NCBI GenBank assembly: GCA_009908915.1 | Contig: JAAAOJ010000043.1 | Location: 1-35,107, forward strand | Length of the DNA: 35,107 nt | Origin: Planctomycetota bacterium | GTDB lineage: Bacteria; Planctomycetota; Phycisphaerae; SM23-33 | Reading direction: 5' to 3' | Shown here: positions 26,650 to 34,382 of the stretch, piece after piece | Layout: every line of letters begins with the position of its first letter | Position numbering within the stretch: the first letter of the stretch is position 1 | Notes under the pieces: model-generated | Told to the model about the DNA's origin: nothing | Databases searched by the model: none | What the model saw: the letters and a program-made list of their open reading frames with translations, nothing else | Translations under genes and position numbers: made by a program

Positions 26650-27180
26650 CTATTCGGACTTGACGACCTCGACGTCGACGTGCGGGTTGAGATCAGGCAC
26701 GGCGCTTAGTTCGGCCTGAACGCGAATGAGTTCGTAGCTCGGCCATTCGGACTCGACGGTGAGCGTCGGCGTGAAGGTCCGTGTCTCGCCGGGCTGGAGC
26801 GTCCAGGGCGTGATGACCATGGCGCCCATCTCGGGGTAGGTCTTGAACCGCTGCCACTGCCCGGTGTCGGGTCGCCAGAGGTGTATCGTGTAGAGGGCGG
26901 AACTGGTCGCCTCGATGTCGACCGGCTGGTCGGAGGCGTTTGTGGCCATGATGGTGGCCGTGAACGTTTCGCCCGGCTGGAACTGTGCCTTCGGCAGGTC
27001 GAGCACCAGGAAGAGGCCGTCCTTTTCAGCGACGGAGGTGTCTTCATCGTCGATGGCTGGCGCGACCGGACCGCGCGGCGCGGTCTGATTGCCGGTCTGA
27101 CAGCCGCCCGTGGCCAGGATAAGAATGAGCAGGAGGCAAGGGACGATACGGCTTGCGGCGGCAAGGCGATAACGGTTCAT
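26650..27180 (-). CDS. Lipoprotein with BsuPI-like domain
   Basis: A 176-residue lipoprotein with signal sequence and Cys27 in LATGGC. The mature part (about 50-175) is a beta-sandwich resembling the intracellular proteinase inhibitor BsuPI family, with FQPGETFTATIMATNASDQPV, an aromatic strand and LQPGETRTFTPTLTV. The domain is found in many exported proteins and does not imply protease inhibition here. Its ATG overlaps the stop of the radical SAM gene by ATGA, so it is translated together with it. It may help with the envelope product of that operon, but nothing in the sequence shows how. Confidence 0.8.
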   Translation of the reverse strand: MNRYRLAAASRIVPCLLLILILATGGCQTGNQTAPRGPVAPAIDDEDTSVAEKDGLFLVLDLPKAQFQPGETFTATIMATNASDQPVDIEATSSALYTIHLWRPDTGQWQRFKTYPEMGAMVITPWTLQPGETRTFTPTLTVESEWPSYELIRVQAELSAVPDLNPHVDVEVVKSE

Positions 27181-29036
27181 TCGTTAGTCTCCAGTGTCTG
27201 CGTAGGTTCGGTGGGCGAGGTCGGCTGCATGTACTCCGCCTGCGTGAGGTAGCGGTATTCCGGCCCGCAATTGTGCGTGCAGAAAGGGAAGACGCCCGCG
27301 GACGTCGAGTAGAGTATCACGCATCGCTTGACCCGTTCCACGTCGAAATTGTAACGGTCCTGGAAATGCATTCCCGCACACAGGAGCGTTTTGTAGGTTT
27401 GCTTTTCGCCCTCACCGCGGCCGACCTTCTTGTCCACCATGCCCATGATGGTTCGGATCAGGCGTTTGACGTCCAGGTCCGGCGGGGCGGATTCCGGCCT
27501 CCAGTGGCGTTTGAACATTCGCAAGAGCCGCAGCTTGTCCAGCCAGGTGAACCGCCCTTTTTTCTTGATCCGCTGGGCGTGCTCGTACATGTCCCAGAAC
27601 AGGCCTTCGACGTTCACGACCGACGGCCACGGGTACGCCTGCCCGGTCGGCGAGACCAGGAAGTACGTGCCGAACGCACAGTCGGGGTGGCAGCTGGCGC
27701 GAATTTTGGGGTCGCCGCTGATGGCCTCCAGCAACTCCGACAACGGCAGGACCGTTCCCACGGGATACAGGTCCCGCAGGGCGACCAGATTGGCCTGGGG
27801 AATGTCCGCGAGGTCTCGCCCGAGGTCGCCCAGCGTGTAGCGATGGGCTTCGAGTTCTTCCACGCTCATGCGGCCGGTGAAGCTTACCGGCTGCCAGCTG
27901 ATGCCACTGATCACGTCGATGTTGTCCAGGGCGAACTGGAAGATGCCCGGGATCTGATCGTCGTTGATGCCCTTGACGATGGTCGGCACGAGGCAGACCT
28001 TCATGCCGACGTTGCGACAGTTCTCAATCGCCGCGAGCTTCTTTTTCCAGATGCCGGGATGGTTTCTCGTCTCGACGTAGGCCGCCTCGCCGATGCCGTC
28101 GAACTGCAGGTACAGCGTGTGCAGGCCGGCGTCGTGACACTGCTGGGCGAAATCCAGATCCGACATCGTCATGCCGTTCGTGGCGATCTGGATGTGACTG
28201 AAGCCCATCTCCCCGGCCGTGCGAATGATCTTCAGGAAGTCCGGATGGATGGTGGGCTCGCCGCCGGAGAACTGGATGGCCGTGGTCGGTGTGGGGCGCA
28301 TGTCTCGCAGTTCCTGCATCTGCCGGACGATTTCCTCGTAGGGCGGCTCGAAAATGTAGCCCTGAGCGTTGGCGTTAGCGAAGCAGATCGGGCAGCGCAT
28401 GTTGCAGCGGTTGGTCAGGTCCACCTGCGCGAGCACCGGCGAGGACAGGTGTTGACTGCACAGGCCGCAGTCGCCCGGACACGTGCCCTCTCCGGTTCGC
28501 TGCGGGCGCTGCTGGCCCGGATGCTCGTGGAACGACCACCAGCTGGCCTTGGAGAACAGGCCGACGTCGGCGGAGATTTTGTCTCGGAAGTATCCGTGCT
28601 CCGGACAGGCCTTCTCGATCCATACCTGGCCGTCGCGGACGAAATATCGACCGATGATCACGCTGCAGCAGGCAGGGCAGAGAGTCTCGATCGTTCGCGG
28701 CAGGCCGCGGATGACCGGTCGGATGCGGCTGCCGGTGAGGGTGTGGGTGTGGCTGGTTTCCAGCGGGCTGGCCAGGTCGGTCCAGATAGCATCGTGGTGG
28801 GCGACGCTTGGGTGCCCGCAGCGCTGGCAATCCCAGGTGAGCGTGACGTGCTTGCCCTTGCGCTCAAAGCGAGCGGTGCGTACCTCGCCGCAGTCGGGGC
28901 AGGAGGCCTGCGTATCGAGGGGCAGGGAGGCGTTGTGGTCGGCATAACGCTGTATGTGCCGCCGGAAGTCGGCCAGCGCCTCGGCCGGCGAGGTCTCCGG
29001 GGCCTCTGTCTGCTGCGAAACAACGTTTTCGGTCAT
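27177..29036 (-). CDS. Radical SAM protein of the Tes/MJ0619 (tetraether/membrane-spanning lipid synthase) family
   Basis: A 619-residue radical SAM enzyme. Cys211, Cys215 and Cys218 in DLTNRCNMRCPICFANAN bind the SAM iron-sulfur cluster, and QFSGGEPT (256-263) is the SAM contact. Upstream come a CPAC/CPEHG segment (120-148) and CPGDCGLC..H (186-196). Downstream are YLQFDG, LVPTIVKGINDDQ, WQPVSFTGRM, a CHPDCAFGTY motif and the C-terminal HFQDRYNFDVERVKRC/FPFCTHNC segment. This succession is that of the archaeal tetraether synthase Tes (MJ0619 family), which joins lipid tails, and of its bacterial Mss relatives. An extra zinc ribbon (Cys46, Cys49, Cys70, Cys73) lies in front. It follows an HgdB-type gene by 44 nt. 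Family assignment is strong; the lipid substrate is inferred. Confidence 0.85.
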   Translation of the reverse strand: MTENVVSQQTEAPETSPAEALADFRRHIQRYADHNASLPLDTQASCPDCGEVRTARFERKGKHVTLTWDCQRCGHPSVAHHDAIWTDLASPLETSHTHTLTGSRIRPVIRGLPRTIETLCPACCSVIIGRYFVRDGQVWIEKACPEHGYFRDKISADVGLFSKASWWSFHEHPGQQRPQRTGEGTCPGDCGLCSQHLSSPVLAQVDLTNRCNMRCPICFANANAQGYIFEPPYEEIVRQMQELRDMRPTPTTAIQFSGGEPTIHPDFLKIIRTAGEMGFSHIQIATNGMTMSDLDFAQQCHDAGLHTLYLQFDGIGEAAYVETRNHPGIWKKKLAAIENCRNVGMKVCLVPTIVKGINDDQIPGIFQFALDNIDVISGISWQPVSFTGRMSVEELEAHRYTLGDLGRDLADIPQANLVALRDLYPVGTVLPLSELLEAISGDPKIRASCHPDCAFGTYFLVSPTGQAYPWPSVVNVEGLFWDMYEHAQRIKKKGRFTWLDKLRLLRMFKRHWRPESAPPDLDVKRLIRTIMGMVDKKVGRGEGEKQTYKTLLCAGMHFQDRYNFDVERVKRCVILYSTSAGVFPFCTHNCGPEYRYLTQAEYMQPTSPTEPTQTLETNE

Positions 29037-29080
29037 CGGACCGTCCTCGTCAACCGCGCGTGCCTGCGGCCGCGGCCAAA

Positions 29081-30376
29081 TCAGGTCTGCTCTTGAAAGT
29101 ATGCGGGATAGCGTCGCGTCCGGGTCTTGCGCTTTCGGTAGCTGTCAGCCAGCTCCATGAAAATGTCGAGGTCGCGATCCATATTCGAACTGGTGGCGTC
29201 AAAGTAGAAATTGCGGATTGGCAGGTGTTCATGATCGGCTGACACATCATGATAGACGGCCTCGCTGACAATACCGTTCATGCAACTGAACGGGCTGATG
29301 TCGATAATGCCGTCGACGCCCTGGTTGTAGAGGTAGATGCTCTTGCCGACCGACAGCGTCATCTCGCCCAGCGCTCCGTCGGCGGGCAGGTACGGCCAGC
29401 CGGGTTCGAGCACGTCGTGCTCGATGTCATGCGGCTCTTGGTAGCCCTCGAAGTCCTCGGTGAACAGATCGAGGATGCGGTTTTCGTCGCTTCGCTGGAC
29501 TTTGTTCTTGATGACCGCGCCGAGCATCGTCAGGCTGAGGGTCTTGCCGTCCCGTTTCAGAAGGCTTTTCTGCGACCAGTTGGTGTACCAGACCCATTCA
29601 CTGACGTCGCTGAGCCAGCACTCGCCGCCGTGGGCCTCGATCTTGCGACAGGCATCGTAGTTGCTGAACGTGTGCAGGCGGCAGAAGATCTCGCCGACGA
29701 TACCGATCAGCGGCCGGCCTTCTTCGTATTTCGCAGGCACGGCCCGGAACAGATCGCGGACCTTCACCATCTCCTCCAGCATCCTTTCGAATCGATCGGA
29801 TTCCGAGAGGTGGCGGTCGTCGAGGACGGCTTCGACCAGTGAGAGGCTCCTCTGGAAGGCCTCGTCCGCGTCACCCTTGTTGGTTTCGTAGGGGCGGGTC
29901 TTGAGCAGCAGCTTGGTAATGACGTCGCTGCAGACCAGACCGCGCCACAGGTTTCGCATCATCGTCGGGCCGTGGTCGCCGAAACCGTCGTAGCTGTTCT
30001 TGCTGGTCGGCGAGACCACCGGCACGTTGTCGTAGCCCATGTCGCGAAGGACCTCGCGCAGGTACGGCGCGTACTGGCCGAAGCGGCAGGGTCCCTCGGC
30101 GGTGGGCATGAAGAACGCGTGCTTGTCGGGATCGAAATCGTCACACTCGACCACCCGCAGGAAGTCGCCGAGCGTGACCTTCGCCGGGTAGCATTCCTCG
30201 CCGGACGTGTACAGGCCGCCGAGTTCCAGCGTGCGGTTGTTCGACGGCGGGGTGATTTTGGCATCGACGCCCGTCGAGCGGAAGACAGCGGCAAGAAACC
30301 GCGCGCCGGACAGACTCATGGGCGGTACCCAAAGTGTTCGGCCCTGCAGGGGCGTTTGTGTTGTCGTTGTGGACAT
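29081..30376 (-). CDS. COG3581/HgdB-type iron-sulfur protein (2-hydroxyacyl-CoA dehydratase D-component-like)
   Basis: A 431-residue protein of the group that forms the C-terminal part of large BadF/HgdC-activase fusions. Motifs are GGLYTSGEECYPAKVTLGDFL (Cys62), TAEGPCRFGQY (Cys97), GIVGEIFCRLHTFSNYDACRKIE and IDISPFSCMNGIVSEAV; conserved Cys residues in such proteins hold iron-sulfur clusters. Relatives include PlsA/Ger proteins, which convert ester to ether lipids in anaerobes, and 2-hydroxyglutaryl-CoA dehydratase. The ATPase activase domains needed to supply electrons are absent and must be encoded elsewhere. ATG 30376 is the likely start. It is the first gene of the unit with the radical SAM protein and the BsuPI lipoprotein. 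Confidence 0.8.
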   Translation of the reverse strand: MSTTTTQTPLQGRTLWVPPMSLSGARFLAAVFRSTGVDAKITPPSNNRTLELGGLYTSGEECYPAKVTLGDFLRVVECDDFDPDKHAFFMPTAEGPCRFGQYAPYLREVLRDMGYDNVPVVSPTSKNSYDGFGDHGPTMMRNLWRGLVCSDVITKLLLKTRPYETNKGDADEAFQRSLSLVEAVLDDRHLSESDRFERMLEEMVKVRDLFRAVPAKYEEGRPLIGIVGEIFCRLHTFSNYDACRKIEAHGGECWLSDVSEWVWYTNWSQKSLLKRDGKTLSLTMLGAVIKNKVQRSDENRILDLFTEDFEGYQEPHDIEHDVLEPGWPYLPADGALGEMTLSVGKSIYLYNQGVDGIIDISPFSCMNGIVSEAVYHDVSADHEHLPIRNFYFDATSSNMDRDLDIFMELADSYRKRKTRTRRYPAYFQEQT

Positions 30377-30413
30377 TGCTCTGCTTTCCTGAGATCGGTC
30401 GATCGGGCCTGAT

Positions 30414-30441
30414 ATCGTACCGCATCGCGTCGGTGAGGCAA
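30414..30441 (-). promoter_or_regulatory. Predicted promoter of the HgdB-like/radical SAM operon
   Basis: On the minus strand TTGCCT (30436-30441), 16 nt, then TACGAT (30414-30419). A start near 30407 would give a leader of about 31 nt. The match to sigma70 consensus is moderate. Confidence 0.4.
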
Positions 30442-30638
30442 ACCTTTTGACGCGCCGGAGCATAGGCGGCCGGCCTGATCCCAGCTCGTCGCTGCTTGCC
30501 GGTGCCCCGGTCAATTGACGACATCTTAGCAAACTACCCCCCCCGTTTTGCCGATACCGGAGATAGCCTACAAGGCCATGACCCTTGTCGCAGCGAGGAC
30601 TGGCCCGGTCGTGTCACGATCCGCCGTGGGCCACCGGC

Positions 30639-30659
30639 GATGCGCAACCGAGGCGCATC
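30639..30659. other. 7-bp perfect hairpin in the HPt leader region
   Basis: GATGCGC (30639-30645) and GCGCATC (30653-30659) with a 7-nt loop, about 46 nt before the HPt start. The 329-nt gap 30377-30705 holds this, the divergent promoter and no gene. No known riboswitch pattern was recognised. Confidence 0.35.
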
Positions 30660-30705
30660 CCTGAGATCTTCGATTACCCCCAGCCAAACCTGACAGGAGA
30701 CCGGT

Positions 30706-31056
30706 ATGACCGGCACGCCCGCTGCCATCGACTACGATGAAGCCCTTGACCGCATGGACGGCGACCGCGACCTGCTGCGCGAGATGGCCGAACTGGTCCT
30801 GGAAGATATTCCCTACCAGCTGACGACCATGCAGCAGGCCATGGACGCCGACGATTCCGAGGCCCTGGCGAAGTCCGCGCATTCGCTGAAAGGGGCGGTG
30901 GCGAATCTCGCCGCGCGTAGCACGCAGCAGGCGGCGTCCGATCTCGAACAGGCCGCCCGGGTCGGCGATATGGATCGCGTGGCGGCCGGACTGCGGGTAC
31001 TGCAGCAGCAGCTCGACTCGCTCGTGCCCGAGCTGCGCCGCATCTGCAGCGACTGA
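30706..31056 (+). CDS. Stand-alone HPt phosphotransfer protein
   Basis: A 116-residue helical protein with one HPt domain (about 12-110). The phosphate-accepting His59 lies in AKSAHSLKGAVANLAA, where Lys62 and Gly63 are also conserved. Such proteins shuttle phosphate between hybrid histidine kinases and response regulators in the cytoplasm. AGGAG lies 6 nt before the ATG. No kinase or regulator is nearby, so it is an orphan and its partners are unknown. Confidence 0.92.
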   Translation: MTGTPAAIDYDEALDRMDGDRDLLREMAELVLEDIPYQLTTMQQAMDADDSEALAKSAHSLKGAVANLAARSTQQAASDLEQAARVGDMDRVAAGLRVLQQQLDSLVPELRRICSD

Positions 31057-31087
31057 CGGCCAGCTTGGAGAGTTCATAAACACACAG

Positions 31088-31169
31088 ACACGGACGCACA
31101 GCAAACCAAGGTGTTCTATGTTCTATGTTCTATGTTCTATGAAAGGGTTTGCGTCTCGTATGTCCGTGT
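31088..31169. repeat. TTCTATG tandem array inside inverted arms
   Basis: Four exact TTCTATG units (31114-31141) lie between arms ACACGGACGCACAGCAAACC (31088-31107) and the imperfect reverse complement at 31146-31169 (GGTTTGCG...GTCCGTGT). The rest of the 334-nt gap 31057-31390 has no recognised gene. Confidence 0.65.
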
Positions 31170-31390
31170 AACGATCAGTGAAGGCTGCACAGTCTGTCTA
31201 CTCTGAGTATAGCGCGACCCTTTCTGAAACAGATACCTCTGATCCTCCGTGCTTCTGGGGCGGCATGTCCGGGCGCAGGGGCGCAGACCAACGCGGCCGG
31301 CGTCCCTGCCGACCGCGCGGGTCTCACAGAAAGGAGATCGCTGTCATCGGCCGACGTTGTTGACGACGCGGGCCGCTCGGGTTTGTTCTC

Positions 31391-32053
31391 TCAGGCGCCG
31401 GCTTCCATCAGTTCTCGAAGGCGCTCTCGCTGGCCTCGCTTGGGCTTGGGCTGGGTGACCACGTCGTGTGTCCGGGTCATCAGCACGCCCTTGGCATCCA
31501 TTCGCTGGACGGCGTACTCCGCCCGTGGGTCGTCCAGCGTGACGACCGCGTCGCGGGGAACGATGACCGTAAAGCCGCGGCTTCTCAGCCCGACCGCCGC
31601 CTCGACCACACCGGCGTGAACCGCTCCGCCGCAGACGACAAAGCCGGTATTCCCGTTGCTTTCAGTGACCAGGCGCTCGGCCCGGCCGTGCTTGAAGATG
31701 TCCGTGTGCCGCTTCTCAATGATGACCTGCTGATGGCGACTGAACACGTCCGGCGGCAGGTCGGTGTTGTTGCTCATACCGAGGTTGTGATAGTTGTTCA
31801 GAAGCGTCTTGGACAGTTTGCGTTCGCCAGCCGTATCTTCGATGCAGTGCGGCACGTCCGCCAGCGGGCCGATGTGCCCGCGGGGCAGCCGCAGCACCGT
31901 GCTGATGATCGGCTGGCCGTTGGTCCTGGCCCAGTCGAGGAGCTTGTAGATGTTCTTGCGGGCCTCGGCGGCCTGGGGTGTATAGCAGCTGCCCGACGGC
32001 AGGAAGAGGTCCCGCTGGGTCTCGATGTCAAGCAGTATCAGGTCGTACGTCAT
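31391..32053 (-). CDS. Isochorismatase-fold (cysteine hydrolase family) protein lacking the usual Cys
   Basis: A 220-residue protein with the isochorismatase-like fold, whose members hydrolyse amides or vinyl ethers with an Asp-Lys-Cys triad. Asp9 in LILLDIETQRDLF and Lys114 in IIEKRHTDIF fit the first two positions. The segment normally reading GxxTDxCV is GGAVHAGV here, so the nucleophile position (148) is Gly; Cys141, seven residues earlier, is the only nearby Cys. Either the enzyme uses another residue or it binds ligand without hydrolysis. ATG 32053 is chosen since the protein then begins at the first strand; AGGTG lies upstream. Three 11-bp direct repeats sit directly in front. No partner gene is evident. 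Confidence 0.78.
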   Translation of the reverse strand: MTYDLILLDIETQRDLFLPSGSCYTPQAAEARKNIYKLLDWARTNGQPIISTVLRLPRGHIGPLADVPHCIEDTAGERKLSKTLLNNYHNLGMSNNTDLPPDVFSRHQQVIIEKRHTDIFKHGRAERLVTESNGNTGFVVCGGAVHAGVVEAAVGLRSRGFTVIVPRDAVVTLDDPRAEYAVQRMDAKGVLMTRTHDVVTQPKPKRGQRERLRELMEAGA

Positions 32054-32066
32054 GGTTCGCACCTGT

Positions 32067-32099
32067 GAGTATTCTTTGAGTATTCTTTGAGTATTCTGT
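32067..32099. repeat. Three 11-bp direct repeats upstream of the isochorismatase-like gene
   Basis: GAGTATTCTTT is present at 32067-32077 and 32078-32088, with GAGTATTCTGT at 32089-32099. They lie 14-46 nt before the ATG of the minus-strand gene. The rest of the 405-nt gap 32054-32458 holds no recognised gene. Confidence 0.7.
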
Positions 32100-32458
32100 G
32101 AGCGTGACAAACCAGACATCGGCGCTGTCATGGGTCTGTGGCGACCTTGCACATCTGTCTGAAATGTACCTACCAGTTAAACGAGCGTGATGCGCAAACC
32201 GTTCGGAAAAAATCAGGAAAAGGCCATCGAGGCGGCCAGGAGGCCGGGGGTCCCGTATATGATCTAAGTGTCTTTTTTGTATGTTTTTATATGCGGACTG
32301 CCTGGGCTGGGCGCAACGTTCCGTACGGCACACGCCGCCACGAGGTGGTCACGCGGCTGCCAGCCCCTCCATGATGAATTCATCGAGGTTCTGCGGCGAT
32401 GACCCGCACGCAGGAGATCCGACCTCAGCCACGAAAGCCTTCCAAACGAGTCGCTGTG

Positions 32459-33610
32459 CTATTCTGCTGCCAGATCCTTCAGCCCCAGCCTCTCGCGGGC
32501 ATTGGCAACGGCGTCGGCGAGATCGGCGGCGGTGGTCTGCGGTGTCCAGTGGACGACGGCGCCGCGTCGGTCGGCCCCGGCGAAGAGCAGTCGGCTGACG
32601 AGCCCCATTCGGAGTCGGCCGAGTTCGTCGGCCGGCGGGGAGGTCTCGGCCAGGTAGGCCATCGTCTTCAGGACGTTCTGGAGTGGCTTGTCCTGCAGCG
32701 GCCAGGCGAGGGGCCCGGCGTACTGGATGGCGGTTCGGCTGGCGAGCAACGCGCGGCACTCGCGGATGCCCGCTCCCGGCTGGATGAGCACGTAGTTGAA
32801 GTCCTCGGCCGGCCGAGCGAAGCGGCACGGCGGGGAGTCGAAGTACGCCAGCCGGTCGAGGCGCGTCTTGATGGCGGCGGCGCGTTCGTAGGCCTGTTCG
32901 GCGGCGGCCTGCTTCATTTGCTCGATGAGTTGCTCTCGTCGGTCCTGGCGGTCTCCGGCGGCGAAGTCGGCGGCCTGGTCGAGCACGGCCCGGTAGTCGT
33001 CCATGGCGATCGAGCCGTCGACGGGGGAGAGGCACTTGCCCATTTCGGCGTAGGCGCATCGCGGGCCGTCGGGCGCCTGGCGGAGGCAGGTGATCGAGCG
33101 GCAGAGGTCGAAGGCATCGGCGAGGGCATCGACGAAGGCGTCGGCGTCGCGGGCCGCCGCGAAGGGGCCGATATATCGGCCCGGCCGGGCGAAGACATCG
33201 CGCACGCGGGCGAAGTGCGGGTAGGCGTCCGGCGTGTGCAGGTGGACGAACCAGGGCGGCTTGCAGGCGACCATTGTGCCGACGCGGTCGGGCCAGAGAT
33301 CGGCGACGCGTTCGAGGAACTGCCAGTCGGTCTCGAAGTGGCTCTCGCAGCGGCGGAAGAGAATCGCCCGTGTGATCTGGCGAAGGTCGGCCCGGCGGAC
33401 GGGCGTGGCGTCGGTGTCCTCGTCACGGTCGGCGAGGCGGTTCCGCGTGCGGCTGCGCATGTCGGCCGCCGTCAGCATGACGATGGGCTCGTCGTCCTCG
33501 GCGACCAGCAGGATGACGCCGCGTTTGGCGGGAATCTCCCGCAGACGCTCCTCGTCGACCGGCGGATCGACCGGCAGACGGTCGTCGAAATGCTCGCTGA
33601 TGACAGGCAT
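32459..33610 (-). CDS. UvrC-like protein with degenerate GIY-YIG domain and no nuclease half
   Basis: A 383-residue protein resembling the N-terminal half of UvrC. Residues 25-60 (IPAKRGVILLVAEDDEPIVMLTAADMRSR) match the GIY-YIG start in layout, but the catalytic Tyr and the GKA segment are replaced. Four cysteines (170, 175, 185, 193) in DLCRSITC...GPRCAYAEMGKC match the UvrC iron-sulfur site. A UvrB-binding (UVR) motif follows at about 225-255 (EQLIEQMKQAAAEQAYERAAAIKTRLDRL). The C-terminal RNase H-like nuclease and helix-hairpin-helix domains are absent, replaced by about 130 unrecognised residues. It may bind UvrB or damaged DNA without cutting. ATG 33610 is preferred over the upstream frame, which lies in a repeat. 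Confidence 0.78.
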   Translation of the reverse strand: MPVISEHFDDRLPVDPPVDEERLREIPAKRGVILLVAEDDEPIVMLTAADMRSRTRNRLADRDEDTDATPVRRADLRQITRAILFRRCESHFETDWQFLERVADLWPDRVGTMVACKPPWFVHLHTPDAYPHFARVRDVFARPGRYIGPFAAARDADAFVDALADAFDLCRSITCLRQAPDGPRCAYAEMGKCLSPVDGSIAMDDYRAVLDQAADFAAGDRQDRREQLIEQMKQAAAEQAYERAAAIKTRLDRLAYFDSPPCRFARPAEDFNYVLIQPGAGIRECRALLASRTAIQYAGPLAWPLQDKPLQNVLKTMAYLAETSPPADELGRLRMGLVSRLLFAGADRRGAVVHWTPQTTAADLADAVANARERLGLKDLAAE

Positions 33611-33612
33611 TA

Positions 33613-33745
33613 GCCAGGAACTCCAGATTCCAAATGCCAAACCTCAAACAAGAAAGAGGCGCGACGAAAGGGCCGCGCGCAGGCTCTGTTGGAGTTTCTC
33701 TCTGGTTGTTTGGAGCTTGGACGTTCGACGTCGGTGGAGCTTTCT
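33613..33745. repeat. Imperfect inverted repeat of the TTTGG/CCAAA (FGIWNLEF) type
   Basis: AACTCCAGATTCCAAATGCC and CAAACCTCAAACAAGAAAGAG on the left are mirrored by CTCTCTGGTTGTTTGGAGCTTGG and GTGGAGCTT on the right. Repeats of this kind lie between genes in many environmental bacteria and produce spurious FGIWNLEF-like translations. It separates fabZ from the UvrC-like gene. Confidence 0.6.
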
Positions 33746-34219
33746 CTAAATCCACATCCCGGTAATTGTACCTTCGTAGACGATCTTGCCGTCGACGAAC
33801 GCCTGTGTCTCGCCGATACAACGGCGCTTGCGTATTTCGACCATTCGGCCGAGCATCACGACGCGCTGACCAGGGTGGACCGAGCCGCGAAACTTCACGC
33901 CGTCGACGCCGCCGAAGCCAAGAAAACCCTCGCCTTCCTGGTTCTTCATCGTGTAGTAGCTCACCAGCTGGGCGGCCGTCTCGATCATCATCACGCCGGG
34001 GAAAATCGGTCGGCCGGGGATATGGCCGCGGACCCAGAAGTCGTCGTCCCGCAGGTCGACGTAGCCGGCCATCACACCGAGATCGGTGTCGAGCAGACAG
34101 ATACGGTCCAGCCGCATGAACTCGTGGCGGTGCGGCAGCAGCGAGTAGATCTCGTCCTGGTCGGCGACGAGGCGGTTCATGTCCAGCGAGTCGATATCGA
34201 TAAACGGTTGGGGGGGCAT
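33746..34219 (-). CDS. fabZ: (3R)-hydroxyacyl-ACP dehydratase, FabZ type
   Basis: A 157-residue hot-dog-fold dehydratase of fatty acid synthesis that removes water from (3R)-hydroxyacyl-ACP. SLLPHRHEFMRLDRI (26-40) and GHIPGRPIFPGVMMIETAAQ (65-84) are the family motifs, with catalytic His66 and Glu80 at the standard 14-residue spacing. GHIPG in place of GHFPG and IETAAQ for IEAMAQ place it in a divergent branch. ATG 34219 begins shortly before the first helix. It is not beside lpx or other fab genes. It could also be an FabZ-related protein for a special acyl chain. Confidence 0.9.
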   Translation of the reverse strand: MPPQPFIDIDSLDMNRLVADQDEIYSLLPHRHEFMRLDRICLLDTDLGVMAGYVDLRDDDFWVRGHIPGRPIFPGVMMIETAAQLVSYYTMKNQEGEGFLGFGGVDGVKFRGSVHPGQRVVMLGRMVEIRKRRCIGETQAFVDGKIVYEGTITGMWI

Positions 34220-34329
34220 GGGCTCTGTCCTGTGCCGCCGGCACGTCCTTGCGGTTTCGAGTGGAGGATACACCGCGAAGCCTAGCAACTTTCCCGACGG
34301 GCGGTCAATCAAAAACGCCGGGGCGAGGC

Positions 34330-34358
34330 TGGCTGAGCATTCGCAACGTACTTATAAT
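34330..34358 (+). promoter_or_regulatory. Promoter with consensus -10 for the last gene
   Basis: A perfect TATAAT at 34353-34358 with a weak -35 (TGGCTG, 34330-34335) at 17-nt spacing. The start codon is 24 nt downstream. Confidence 0.5.
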
Positions 34359-34382
34359 GCACGCAAAGGAAAGGAGCCCGGC

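Noticed and set aside
27153..29096. 647-codon plus-strand open frame
   Set aside because: Antisense to the radical SAM gene, which carries all family motifs.
30560..30705. Possible riboswitch before the HPt gene
   Set aside because: Only one short hairpin is convincing; no conserved core of a known class was recognised.
31114..31141. Tandem TTCTATG as a CRISPR array
   Set aside because: Units are 7 nt, directly adjacent, with no spacers and no cas genes.
32187..32267. Small open frame MRKPFGKNQEK... on the plus strand
   Set aside because: 25 codons, no ribosome binding site, no similarity recognised.
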